A stretch of DNA of 64,000 nucleotides from Molanna angustata (lineage: Eukaryota > Arthropoda > Insecta > Trichoptera > Molannidae), in NCBI GenBank assembly GCA_963576475.1, contig OY754980.1, positions 34,711,431 through 34,775,430 of the forward strand, written 5' to 3'. Under the pieces are notes generated by a model. The model was not told the origin of the DNA, searched no databases, and worked only from the letters and a program-made list of their open reading frames with translations. The position numbers and the translations under genes are program-made. Shown here piece by piece: positions 22,168-31,933 of the stretch. Every line of letters starts with the position of its first letter. The first letter of the stretch is position 1.

Positions 22168-25100
22168 AAAGGGTTGATGGGAAGGGGCAACTGTTGACCT
22201 ACATTACCAATGCCTCAAAGAGATCTGCAGTTGTTGCATCATTCAGTGGTCGAGATACCAGTATGTTTATAAATGGCAAAGTAAATGGAAAGAATTTGAA
22301 ACTTTTGCTGGATACTGGAGCAACGATGACAATCATGAGACCAGATTTGCTTTATAACAAAAAGTGTATTACACCAACTAAATGGACATTACGAACAGCT
22401 ACTGGGGAGTCGGCATCTATATGTGGTGAGACATATGCCAACTTTCAAATTGGTAGTTCTATCTTCGATCATCAGGTGCTAGTGGCGAATATAGAGGAGG
22501 AAGTTATTCTCGGAATGGACATAATGGCGAAATATGGATTCCAGTTGGATCTAAAGAGGCGATCTTTGAAAATTGGAGATGAAGATGTTCTCGTGCAAGA
22601 GCGTGAGGAATTTTCTACACGTGTTCTTGCAGCGGATGTTGTAACTATTCCAAAACAAAGTGAGATGTTAGTACGAGTCAATTTAGACTGTGTTATCCCG
22701 AATGGACATGTTTTGGTTGTGGAGTCCAACGCCAACAATGAAGCAGGAAAAGGAGTTTTAATTGCAAGAGCACTGATTCAAAACCAAAAGGAAATTTTAG
22801 TCAGATTAATGAACATAAATGAATATCCAGTAACTGTCAAAAAAGGAGCTTATTTAAGCGTGTGTTCATCAGTTTCATCAGTAACACAAAATGCCTGCAT
22901 CGCACAAGTTTCTTCAGAGGATGTACCAAAACATCTTGAAGACTTTGTAAAAGATGCTTGTAAGGAACTTACCAAAGAACAAAGCAAACAAATTAGATAC
23001 CTCATTGCTCATTATCAAGATGTTTTTGAGAATGCGAGTCTTTCTAAAGGAAGAACCAATGTTGTTCAACATCGAATAGATACGGGTGACGCAAGGCCTA
23101 TCCGCCAATTACCTAGAAGGCTACCATTAGCAAAGCGGGCGGAAGCAGATCAAATTATTCAAGACATGGAAAGGGATAGCGTTATTGAACCATCAAGCAG
23201 CCCATGGTGTTCACCAGTAGTGTTAGTTAAAAAAAAAGATGGCTCAACTCGGTTCTGTGTGGACTTTCGCTTATTGAATAATGTAACTAAGAAGGATAGT
23301 TATCCACTGCCTCGAATCGATGACACCCTAGATACATTGGCTGGTTGTAAGATCTTCTCAACTTTGGATCTAAAGAGTGGTTATTGGCAGGTTGGATTGG
23401 AACCCAAGGATAGAGAAAAAACGGCGTTTTCTGTTGGAAGTGGATTGTGGCAATTCAAAGTGATGCCATTTGGACTTTGCAATGCACCGGCTACGTTTGA
23501 ACGACTAATGGAAAGTGTGCTAAGAGGATTATCGTGGGAGACCTGTTTGGTATACTTAAATGACATCATCGTACTTGGGAAGCGTTTTGAAGAACATTTA
23601 GGAAATTTGGAACAGGTATTTTCACGATTGAGGATGGCCAACCTTAAACTCAATTGCAAGAAATGTATATTGTTCCGAAAGCAAGTCAACTATCTAGGTC
23701 ATGTTGTCTCTGAGGAGGGAGTAGCAGTAGATCCTGAGAAGATTAAAGCTGTTCGAGATTGGCCAGTACTTAAAGACAAACATGAAGTAAGAAGCTTTTT
23801 GGGTCTGAGTACCTACTATCGACGATTTGTTCCAGGCTTTGCTGACATCGCAAAGCCACTGACAAAACTCACGGAGGAAAGCAGTGAATTCATATGGGAT
23901 TTCAAGTGCCAACATGCATTTGAAGAATTAAAACAGGTTCTAATTAATTCTCCGGTTTTGAGTTATCCTCGAGCTGAAGGAATGTTTATTCTGGATACAG
24001 ATGCAAGTAACGTTGGTATCGGAAGTGTGCTCTCCCAAGTACAAGATGGGGCAGAACGCGTGATTGCTTACTTCAGTAAAGTATTGTCGAAACCAGAACG
24101 CAATTACTGTGTAACACGAAGAGAATTGCTTGCTGTTATCAAGTCAGTTGAGCACTTTCGCAAGTATTTATATGGACGGAAATTTCTTTTAAGGACAGAT
24201 CACTCGGCACTTGTGTGGCTTTTGCGATTCAAGAATCCTGAAGGTCAAGTGGCAAGATGGATAGAGAGATTGCAAGAATATGACTATGATTCTGAACATC
24301 GAGCCGGACTTCATCATAGAAATGCCGATGCACTGTCAAGGCGACCATGTCCAGAGGATTGCCAGCACTGTAATAAGGCTGAGGAAAAGTTTTTTATAGC
24401 TTGTAGAACCACGGTCGTTGACAATTTTTGGCAAGATGATGAAATACGAGCAGACCAATTGGAAGACCCAGATCTCAAGTTTGTAATGCAGTGGAAGGAA
24501 AATGATCAAAGACCTTTATGGGAAGAAATAGCTTCACTATCTCCAAATATTAAGTCATACTGGGCTCAGTGGCAATCCATTGTCGTGGAAAATGGGTTGT
24601 TAAAGCGTGTATTGGAGAATGAAGATGGAACACAGCAGAGACAACAACTATTGATTCCAAGGAAGAGAATTCCTGAAGTTCTTAAACTGCTTCACAATGA
24701 TGTGTCTGGGGGACACTTGGGAGTTAAAAAAACCACAGAAAAAATTCGTCAACGTTTTTATTGGGTCAATTACAATGGAGATGTAAAAGATTGGTGTAGA
24801 AGATGTGTAACTTGTGCCACTTCAAACGGACCTCAGAAACGAAGGCGTGCGCCAATGAGGCAGTATAATGTTGGTAGCCCATTTGAAAGGATAGCCATTG
24901 ACATAGCGGGGCCGTTTCCCACAACGGAAAGAGGGAATAAATATATTCTGGTAGCAATGGACTATTTTAGTAAATGGACAGAAGCCTATGCACTACCGAA
25001 TCAAGAAGCTACCACTGTTGCTGAAGTCTTGGTAAGGGAACTGATAAGTCGTTTTGGAGTAACATTGGAGTTACACTCGGACCTGGGAAGAAACTTTGAA

Positions 25101-26195
25101 TCAGCCGTATTCCAGGGAATTTGTGAAGCATTAGGAATTCGAAAGACGAGAACAACTGCTTTGCATCCACAGTCGGATGGAATGGTGGAGCGAATGAATC
25201 GAACAATTGGAAGATTTTTGTCAAAAGCAGTGTCCGATCACCAGAAGGATTGGGACGAATACATCCACTTGTTCTTATTAGCTTATCGAGCAGCAATTCA
25301 TGAGACAACAGGGCAAACACCGGCAAGTGTGATTTTTGGCCGTGAGTTACGGTTACCTTGCGACCTGCAGTATGGATCTAAGCCTGGAGAAGATCTAGTT
25401 GGAGAAGATTATGTGTCAGATCTTCGGAGGAAAATGAATGCTATACATGACCGTGTACGGTCCAATATTCAAGTAGCTAGTGACAAGATGAAGGAGCGAT
25501 ACGACATTAAAGCTGTGGAAGGTGGTTATCAGGCTGGAGACTTGGTTTGGTTATTTAATCCACAACGACGACGAGGCTACTCACCAAAGCTTCAGAAATC
25601 CTGGGAAGGACCGTATGAAGTGATCAAAAGGATTAATGATGTGGTTTATCGTATACGAAGAAAACCAAATGGGAAACCAAGAGTGGTACATTTCAATCGC
25701 CTGGCTCCCTTTTTAGGTGATAACAAGGATGAGGAAAAAAATCCAGTTGCTCAAGTTTGCAATGTCCAAAGTGAAGAAAAGACCTTCGAGGAATTCATGA
25801 TGACTCCTTATCGACGCACTCGCCATGGTGTGACTGTGGAAATTGAGCAAGACCTCTTCGATATCCCAGAAGATAATGTTTTAGCTTACTGTGTGGCTCA
25901 AGACATGAAGATGACTAGTGGTATAGCCAAAGTTATCATGAGAAAGTATGGGATGTTATATGAGCTAAAAGCCAAGAATCTGAAGATTGGAGAAGCGGTC
26001 CATTCACAGCATGGAAAACAGCATTTATTCTACATGACGAATAAGGAAACGTCTGAGGAACGAGCAGAGTATGCTCAGATGTGGAACTGTCTACGAAGTA
26101 TGCGGGATCAAATGTTACAGTTGAATCTTATGAAGCTCGGCATTCCAAAGATCAGTGATGGTATGGATTGGAAAGTGGTTCGGAATATGATATGA
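22131..26195 (+). CDS. pol: Gypsy Pol: protease, RT, RNase H, integrase, macrodomain
   Basis: In the -1 frame to gag, overlapping it by about 37 nt, so it is probably made by -1 frameshifting; I see no textbook slippery heptamer. Order: protease (LLLDTGAT at 22305), RT (VDFRLLNN, QWFKVMPFGLCN-type block), RNase H (DTDASNVGIGSVLSQ, LRTDHSALVW, NADALSRRP), integrase with HHCC zinc (HLGVKK..CRRCVTC) and DDE (IDIAGPF, HSDLGRNF, MVERMNRT). The RT active-site motif is YLND (23553-23564), not YxDD: codon AAT at 23559. From about 25840 to the end is a macrodomain-like region: DNVLAYCVAQDMKMTSGIAK, IGEAVHSQHGKQHLFYMTNK, IPKISDGMDWK. This resembles OARD1/TARG1 ADP-ribose hydrolases, including candidate catalytic Lys (YMTNK) and Asp (GMD). 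The TGA at 26193 cuts it before its last strand. Confidence 0.9.
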   Translation, partial: SNNATATATGKLKRVDGKGQLLTYITNASKRSAVVASFSGRDTSMFINGKVNGKNLKLLLDTGATMTIMRPDLLYNKKCITPTKWTLRTATGESASICGETYANFQIGSSIFDHQVLVANIEEEVILGMDIMAKYGFQLDLKRRSLKIGDEDVLVQEREEFSTRVLAADVVTIPKQSEMLVRVNLDCVIPNGHVLVVESNANNEAGKGVLIARALIQNQKEILVRLMNINEYPVTVKKGAYLSVCSSVSSVTQNACIAQVSSEDVPKHLEDFVKDACKELTKEQSKQIRYLIAHYQDVFENASLSKGRTNVVQHRIDTGDARPIRQLPRRLPLAKRAEADQIIQDMERDSVIEPSSSPWCSPVVLVKKKDGSTRFCVDFRLLNNVTKKDSYPLPRIDDTLDTLAGCKIFSTLDLKSGYWQVGLEPKDREKTAFSVGSGLWQFKVMPFGLCNAPATFERLMESVLRGLSWETCLVYLNDIIVLGKRFEEHLGNLEQVFSRLRMANLKLNCKKCILFRKQVNYLGHVVSEEGVAVDPEKIKAVRDWPVLKDKHEVRSFLGLSTYYRRFVPGFADIAKPLTKLTEESSEFIWDFKCQHAFEELKQVLINSPVLSYPRAEGMFILDTDASNVGIGSVLSQVQDGAERVIAYFSKVLSKPERNYCVTRRELLAVIKSVEHFRKYLYGRKFLLRTDHSALVWLLRFKNPEGQVARWIERLQEYDYDSEHRAGLHHRNADALSRRPCPEDCQHCNKAEEKFFIACRTTVVDNFWQDDEIRADQLEDPDLKFVMQWKENDQRPLWEEIASLSPNIKSYWAQWQSIVVENGLLKRVLENEDGTQQRQQLLIPRKRIPEVLKLLHNDVSGGHLGVKKTTEKIRQRFYWVNYNGDVKDWCRRCVTCATSNGPQKRRRAPMRQYNVGSPFERIAIDIAGPFPTTERGNKYILVAMDYFSKWTEAYALPNQEATTVAEVLVRELISRFGVTLELHSDLGRNFESAVFQGICEALGIRKTRTTALHPQSDGMVERMNRTIGRFLSKAVSDHQKDWDEYIHLFLLAYRAAIHETTGQTPASVIFGRELRLPCDLQYGSKPGEDLVGEDYVSDLRRKMNAIHDRVRSNIQVASDKMKERYDIKAVEGGYQAGDLVWLFNPQRRRGYSPKLQKSWEGPYEVIKRINDVVYRIRRKPNGKPRVVHFNRLAPFLGDNKDEEKNPVAQVCNVQSEEKTFEEFMMTPYRRTRHGVTVEIEQDLFDIPEDNVLAYCVAQDMKMTSGIAKVIMRKYGMLYELKAKNLKIGEAVHSQHGKQHLFYMTNKETSEERAEYAQMWNCLRSMRDQMLQLNLMKLGIPKISDGMDWKVVRNMI

Positions 26196-26360
26196 ATACT
26201 GGAATTAATGTTCTACATAGTTTGCTGCTATAATCCAAGATACAGTAAAAATATAAAAAAAAGTGTACCATGTTACTTTTTCAAAGCATCTCACTGTAGA
26301 GAAGGTTCAAAATGCCGATTTATTCATCTAGAGAATTCTGTTCGGGACGAACTGAACTAA
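26196..26360 (+). CDS. In-frame extension of Pol after TGA: macrodomain end and CCCH zinc finger
   Basis: After the TGA at 26193 the same frame stays open for 54 codons to TAA at 26358, ending at the purine tract before the 3' LTR. The first part is hydrophobic (LELMFYIVCCY), as expected for the final macrodomain strand. Then comes CYFFKASHCREGSKCRFIH, a Cys-x7-Cys-x5-Cys-x3-His finger at 26271-26327, as in RNA-binding CCCH proteins. Whether the TGA is a lesion or is read through cannot be told from one copy. Confidence 0.7.
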   Translation: MLELMFYIVCCYNPRYSKNIKKSVPCYFFKASHCREGSKCRFIHLENSVRDELN

Positions 26361-26371
26361 GAGGGAGGCAG

Positions 26372-26587
26372 TGTTATGAAATTAAGTACTATTTCTATTT
26401 AAATTGAAAATTTAAATAGAAATATTTTGAAAATAAGAACCCAAGAAAAATGAAAACAAAAGATTTGAGTAGTGAGTTGGAAAAACTAGACAAACCTTGT
26501 AAAAAATATAAATTGTAGAAATATAAATTGTAAAAATAAATAAGACTTTGAACCATAATAAAATAAATAAATATAAATTTCGGTACA
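26372..26587 (+). repeat. Gypsy 3' LTR
   Basis: Same 216 bp as the 5' LTR with no difference seen by eye. Confidence 0.92.
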
Positions 26588-26845
26588 ATATTTAACTGTT
26601 AATTTGAACATTTTCAATAACAACAACTCAGCTGACGTTCAGTTATGTTGTATTATATTTCTGTATACGTATTTTGTAGGTATATATAGGTATTTTGTTG
26701 ATAAGTGATTGGTACGGCCCCAATTCTGGTGACGTTCAGAAATATTATTTTTATTTTAATGAAACTTGGTTAAAGATAGTTCATATATTTGTTTACAATT
26801 TAATCTGTTTTTAGTACTGACGTTCAGTAACACTTTTATTTAATC
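26588..26845 (+). other. BEL 5' leader, second part
   Basis: Untranslated leader resumes after the gypsy element and runs to the BEL start codon. It contains a 'gacgttcag' motif repeated several times (near 26633, 26729, 26820). Confidence 0.6.
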
Positions 26846-29800
26846 ATGGCGAAATTGGTTAAATATAATTTAGCTAAATTATCTTTGGATAACATTCATA
26901 AGATTGCTATCGATGCTGAGAATGGCGATTCTATGAATTTATCGAAGTTTAAAATACGGTTTTCGGATATCGATCATATCAAAACAGAGTTTGTAGAAAA
27001 TCATATAGCTTTAGAAGTCGGGGCTTCTAAAGATTTTGACTTCACAGTTCATCAAACGAAATATTTCGAGTTCATGAATACATATTATGAAATAAAAGAA
27101 ATGTATTCTAATTTGTATGCACAGACAGAACAAAATTCACAAAACTCGTCGACTGTATCGAATAATAGCTGTTATTTACCTAAAATAAATTTACCAAAAT
27201 TTTCAGGAAAATACGTAGATTTTCCGAATTTCCTTTCCATTTATCAAACATTGGTTCATGATAACAACTCACTAAATAACGTGCAACGACTCCATTATCT
27301 ATTTTCGTGTTTAGAATCAGACGCTCTGAAAACAATAAAACATTTGCCCATTACAGATCAAAATTATAATATCGCTTATAATTTACTATGTGATCAATTT
27401 AACAATAGAAGATTAATAGCAGACAATCATTTGGAAAATATTATGTCTTTACGTATGGTAGATAACGTCCGAGAATTGCGCAACTTCGTAAGTTCCGTGA
27501 AAGAAAATATACAGGCTCTTCAGGCCTTAAAACTCCCAGTCGAACATTGGGATTTCATATTAGTTCATATTATTGTACGGATATTAAGCGTGGACCTGAG
27601 AACAAATTTTGAAATTCATAATTGCAGTAATGAGCTTCCTAAATTTTCAGTTCTAATGGGTTTTTTAGAAAACCAGTGTAGGGCTTTTGACGCTGCTACA
27701 ATATCCACCAAACAACCTTCGCGTGATATTTCTCAAAGAAAATCATCGAAATCTGTTTTCCATTTAACGGATAATGGAAAGTCTAAAAAATGTGTGTTTT
27801 GTTCGTCAACAGATCATTTTATTTATGCGTGTAATAGCTTCAAAAGGGAATCACTTACATCGCGTAAAAATTTTATTAGACAAATGGGTCTCTGTTTCTC
27901 GTGCTTTAAGAATCATCACATCAAGGACTGCACTAGTTCATTCTCATGTAAAATATGTTCTTCCAAGTCACACAACACATTGATTCATTTTGAGAACAAG
28001 AACACTCAATCCAGTCATTCACAATCGCCGACGATTGAAACGAGTAATACTGTTGAAGATTCGAAAACTGCAAGGGCAGTCGTGCTATCAACTGAATGTC
28101 GGAAATTATGTACAGTTGTACTGCCAACTGCTACAGCATACATTCAGGACTCATATGGCAGTCGTCAAAAGGTTCGATGCCTTCTCGATAGTGCCTCACA
28201 AGCGTCATTCATCACAGAAGGCTGTGTTCGAAGACTTTGTCTTAGACGTTCTAGGGCAGAGATTCCTGTGTCAGCGCTCGGTGGACAACAATGTCGCCGA
28301 ACGAAAGGCCTGATAAAAATATCACTTACAGATCGGACCGGTTCCGTTGCAATATCCACTAATTCACTTATTATTGATAAGATTACAAACAATCTGCCTG
28401 AAATTTCAATATCTAGAAATATAACAGATAGCTTTAAGGATCTCGTTCTAGCAGATGAACAATTCAATTTTCCTGGTCCGATAGACGTTCTCATCGGGGC
28501 AGACATCTACACTGATGTAATTACAGGCGATCTTATGCGCTTGGGTAACGGTTTACCTTGCGCAGTAGGAACCATTTTCGGGTACACTATTATGGGTTCA
28601 TTATCTCGTGACACACTTAGACAATCTCGAGTACATTCATCGTTAGTATCGCTTGTCACAAATATTTCTTTGGATAAATTAGTCAACCGATTTTGGGAGT
28701 CTGAAAATGTTCCAGAATACATTGCTTCAGATCCCGAGGATATAGAATGTGAAAAAATCTTTAAAGAAACCTCGTATCGTGATGTCAATGGTAGGTACGT
28801 CATGCGTTTGCCTTACCAAAAAAATCATCTTCAACTGGGTGATTCACATCATGTTGCTTTAAAGAGATTTTATAATCTAGAAAAACGTATTCAACGTGAT
28901 AGCACCTTCAAATTAGAATATTCCGCATTCATGAAAGAATATATCAGCTTAGGGCACATGAAGGTATACAATTCAATACCTTCAGAAGGTAAGCATTATT
29001 ACATACCGCATCATTGTGTTTACAAAAACACAGTTCCTTCTCGAAAAATTGTTTTCGATGCTAGTGTGCTCACTTCCACAGGTGTGAGTCGGAATGATTT
29101 TTTACTGGCTGTCCCTAAATTGCAAAGGTATATTCTTGACATTATCTTGAACTTTAGATGTCATCAAGTCGTATTTGTGGCGGATATTAAGATGATGTTC
29201 AGGCAGACATTAATTCACCCTGATGATCAGCCTTATCAGCTGATTTTGTGGAAAGATTCTCCGGATAATCCTCTACAAACATACGTAATACGCACGGTAA
29301 CGTATGGCATGAAAAGCTCCCCATTTGTATCAATGAGAGTTTTGCATGAATTAGTAGAGACGGGTAAAAACAAATATCCACTCGCCGCAAAAGTATTACT
29401 CTCAGCTATATGCGTTGATGATATAGTCTCGGGAACTCACTCTCTTGATGAGGCAAAACGGCTTCAGAGAGAGCATATACATTTGTTACAAGATGGCGTT
29501 TTTGAATTGCGCAAATGGTCTTCGAATAAAATTGAACTCCTCAAAAATTTACCAAGTGAATTTTGCGAGATTCCAAGACCATTTGATGATAGCTGTAACA
29601 TTAAATTATTAGGAATCCAGTGGAACCCGACAGCGGATACTTTCACCTATACTGTAAATGAAGTAAAAAGTGAAAACTGTAATAAACGTAGCATATTGTC
29701 TTTTTTCGCTCGAATTTTTGATCCATTAGGATGGTTAATCCCCATTATTTTTATGGCGATATTAATTTTACAGAAACTTTGGTTGCTTCACATTTCGTGG

Positions 29801-30133
29801 GACGAACCCACACCTTCGGATATAACGTCTGAATGGAAAACATTTTCCAATGACTTAAAATTTATTCAAAGATTTTGGGCCCGTTGGCCAAAGAAGTTTC
29901 TACATACTCTTCAACAGCGGTCAAAGTGGCTGATTGCCACAGAAACTCCTCGGATAGGAGATTTAATGTTGATAAAAGAAGACAACCTTCCACCGCTTCA
30001 GTGGCGGACTGGTAGAATACTGGGACTTCTACCAGGTAAAGACAAAGTTGTAAGGGTCGCAAAATTAAAGACTTCAAATGGGGCTGTTCTCCGACCGGTC
30101 AATAAACTTTGCCCCTTTCCAAAGGAAAATTGA
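26846..30133 (+). CDS. BEL/Pao Gag-Pol with in-frame deletion of RNase H and integrase
   Basis: One open frame of 1095 residues from ATG 26846. Order: BEL Gag (PKINLPKFSGKYVDFPNFLS type), two Cys-rich knuckles (CVFCSSTDHFIYAC and CFSCFKNHHIKDC, near 27790-27930), A17-type aspartic protease (LLDSASQASFI near 28180), then RT with FDASVLTSTGVSRNDFL, VADIKMMFRQ, YGMKSSPF and CVDDIVSG (Asp pair intact, near 29410). After LLGIQWNPTADTF and FDPLGWL the protein jumps near 29866-29876 to a C-terminal domain (WLIATETPRIGDLM, WRTGRILGLLPGKD) that normally follows integrase. RNase H and integrase, several hundred residues, are therefore gone, yet the frame stays open. The product could not integrate by itself. 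Confidence 0.9.
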   Translation: MAKLVKYNLAKLSLDNIHKIAIDAENGDSMNLSKFKIRFSDIDHIKTEFVENHIALEVGASKDFDFTVHQTKYFEFMNTYYEIKEMYSNLYAQTEQNSQNSSTVSNNSCYLPKINLPKFSGKYVDFPNFLSIYQTLVHDNNSLNNVQRLHYLFSCLESDALKTIKHLPITDQNYNIAYNLLCDQFNNRRLIADNHLENIMSLRMVDNVRELRNFVSSVKENIQALQALKLPVEHWDFILVHIIVRILSVDLRTNFEIHNCSNELPKFSVLMGFLENQCRAFDAATISTKQPSRDISQRKSSKSVFHLTDNGKSKKCVFCSSTDHFIYACNSFKRESLTSRKNFIRQMGLCFSCFKNHHIKDCTSSFSCKICSSKSHNTLIHFENKNTQSSHSQSPTIETSNTVEDSKTARAVVLSTECRKLCTVVLPTATAYIQDSYGSRQKVRCLLDSASQASFITEGCVRRLCLRRSRAEIPVSALGGQQCRRTKGLIKISLTDRTGSVAISTNSLIIDKITNNLPEISISRNITDSFKDLVLADEQFNFPGPIDVLIGADIYTDVITGDLMRLGNGLPCAVGTIFGYTIMGSLSRDTLRQSRVHSSLVSLVTNISLDKLVNRFWESENVPEYIASDPEDIECEKIFKETSYRDVNGRYVMRLPYQKNHLQLGDSHHVALKRFYNLEKRIQRDSTFKLEYSAFMKEYISLGHMKVYNSIPSEGKHYYIPHHCVYKNTVPSRKIVFDASVLTSTGVSRNDFLLAVPKLQRYILDIILNFRCHQVVFVADIKMMFRQTLIHPDDQPYQLILWKDSPDNPLQTYVIRTVTYGMKSSPFVSMRVLHELVETGKNKYPLAAKVLLSAICVDDIVSGTHSLDEAKRLQREHIHLLQDGVFELRKWSSNKIELLKNLPSEFCEIPRPFDDSCNIKLLGIQWNPTADTFTYTVNEVKSENCNKRSILSFFARIFDPLGWLIPIIFMAILILQKLWLLHISWDEPTPSDITSEWKTFSNDLKFIQRFWARWPKKFLHTLQQRSKWLIATETPRIGDLMLIKEDNLPPLQWRTGRILGLLPGKDKVVRVAKLKTSNGAVLRPVNKLCPFPKEN

Positions 30134-30290
30134 TTCCTCTTTTGTTTGCATAATATGTTATAAGTTATTTAGAATATAGTTTGTATATATTTGAATTGAA
30201 TATGTCCTTTAACGTGTTTGTTAAGTTGTGTTATGTTGTAATATTTTAACATTTGGAAGGATTGGCTATGCCAACCCTTGGGCCGGGGGA

Positions 30291-30674
30291 TGTTCAGTGT
30301 TGGAACTGTTAGAACAAATCCTTTCCTCACTTTATTCCTTTCCCCACCCCTCCGGGCCTGACCATGTCAAGGCTATATCGAAATTAGTCTGCGTCCGAAT
30401 GCGCTCCGGTCGACACGTCGTGCGTGTGACGTAATCTCGTGGATTATAGCAGCGAAGCGTAGTTTTGGAGCATATTGCCGGCCGCGAAGCATCGTGTGTT
30501 TTTCCCGACGGCAATTGGAATTTGGTACCTTCCGGGCTGCTCCTGGAAGGTCAGAAGACTCGTCGAACCTCAAGACAGCAGAGGAAGAGAGTGTCATCTG
30601 GAAACCGGCGACGGAAGACAGGTCAGTCCTTATTCCTTTCGTCACAATCCCGCGACCCTCATAGGGACGCGACA
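30291..30674 (+). repeat. BEL 3' LTR
   Basis: 384 bp, one substitution from the 5' LTR (30448). Preceded by a purine-rich ggccggggga tract. Confidence 0.92.
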
Positions 30675-31933
30675 ATATCTGATAATTCGTCTTCCACCAT
30701 CGAACCTCATCAATTGTATTCGTCAATATCTTGTGGTCCGTTTCAAGTATATGTGCAAAGAACCGATCCGGGCAAAGCAATCAATCCTTTAGATACATTT
30801 TTTCGAATATATCAATTCGCGGTATATTAAACGGCTCTGTTAAGTCTGAGGGCAGATATAAAATATGTGTAAATTTCAAAAGTGCCACATTTGCCAATCA
30901 TTTTGTACTAAATTGCCAAAAAATTACAAACGGTCAATACAAAGCATTCATACCTAATTTTAATCTAGTAAGGCTGGGTCTGGTCAGAGGAATCCCTGTT
31001 GACCTCACGGAAACTGAGTTGATTGTTGATTCCCTTAACGTTTCTTTGGGAGCGGGTAAGGTTGTCAAGTCCAGAAGATTAAACTATAAGGAAACTATCG
31101 ATAGCGTTGTCACGTGGAAACCATCCCAATCAGTGGTGATCACTTTTTCAGGCCAAACTCTCCCATCTCACATATACTTGTATTACAATTCTATCCCCGT
31201 TGAAATATACAAATATCCAACTATTCAGTGTTATAACTGCTGCAGGTTTGGTCACTCCAAACCCACCTGTCGCTCTCCACATCGCTGTTACAATTGTGGT
31301 GACAACCATTCTGCAGAAGATTGCCCTAATTCCGACGACCCTAAATGCATCAACTGCAACGGGAACCACAAAGCAATAAGCACAATATGTCCAGAACTGA
31401 CAAGACAAAGGAATATTAAAGAATCCATGGCATTAAACAACATATCATACCTTCAAGCATCAAAACAATTTCCTCCAGCTAAAAAATCTTTAGCTAAAAT
31501 TACTTCTTCCCCACCTAATGCACCATTTACCCTTGTAAACGAAAAAAATTCAACCCCCTCTTCTTCAACCACGTCTTTTTACAAAACTATATTCAAACCT
31601 AATAAACCAAAACCCACGATCACTCCGACATTTGATACAAATTGTTTAAACTCTCTTTTGCTATGCCCAAATGGAAACAGTAAAAATATATCATCAAATG
31701 GCTGTGCCTTAAACAATGAACAAAACGCATCCCCTCATTCCACATCAACAATCTTATCTAATCAATTAACCGCCGATAATTCTTCCTACATACAAACGCT
31801 TATTACACTCCTCATAAATATTTTAAGTAATAATATCAATCTACCGAACAACGCTGCTGACTATCTTTCTCCACTACTCTCCCTTTTAAACCATGGCTCC
31901 ACAAATAGAGAAAATACTTCAGTGGAACATTAA
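30675..31933 (+). pseudogene. I-clade LINE ORF1, 3' part
   Basis: Continues ORF1 after the BEL element. The frame shifts near 30815-30830, after FFRIYQF. It then encodes an RNA-binding middle domain (KICVNFKSATFANHFV) and three CCHC knuckles between about 31225 and 31400 (CYNCCRFGHSKPTC, CYNCGDNHSAEDC, CINCNGNHKAISTIC). Three knuckles and this layout are typical of I/R1/jockey-group ORF1 nucleic-acid chaperones. The tail is Ser/Thr/Asn-rich. It overlaps the ORF2 start by 41 nt. Confidence 0.85.

Larger units (their letters stand above)
20666..26587 (+). mobile_element. Ty3/gypsy retrotransposon with SAP-like Gag and Pol macrodomain
   Basis: LTRs of 216 bp appear identical, flanked by atat (20662-20665 and 26588-26591). 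The internal region has a primer site, gag, pol in the -1 frame, a C-terminal macrodomain and a CCCH-coding extension, then a purine tract (about 26358-26371, aagagggaggcag). It is the innermost, youngest layer of the nest, inserted in the BEL leader. Despite its youth it carries an early gag stop, an RT active-site change and a stop in the pol tail. Confidence 0.95.
19557..30674 (+). mobile_element. BEL/Pao LTR retrotransposon, internally deleted, carrying a gypsy element
   Basis: LTRs of 384 bp each differ at one base by eye (C at 19714, A at 30448), implying a young insertion. Target duplication atatc (19552-19556, 30675-30679) lies in LINE ORF1. One long frame encodes gag, protease and RT, but RNase H and integrase are missing. 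The gypsy element at 20666-26587 sits in the 5' leader. Without it the element is about 5.2 kb. Confidence 0.9.

Noticed and set aside
21366..25326. Minus-strand frames opposite gypsy gag-pol
   Set aside because: Shadow frames of clearly coding plus-strand domains.
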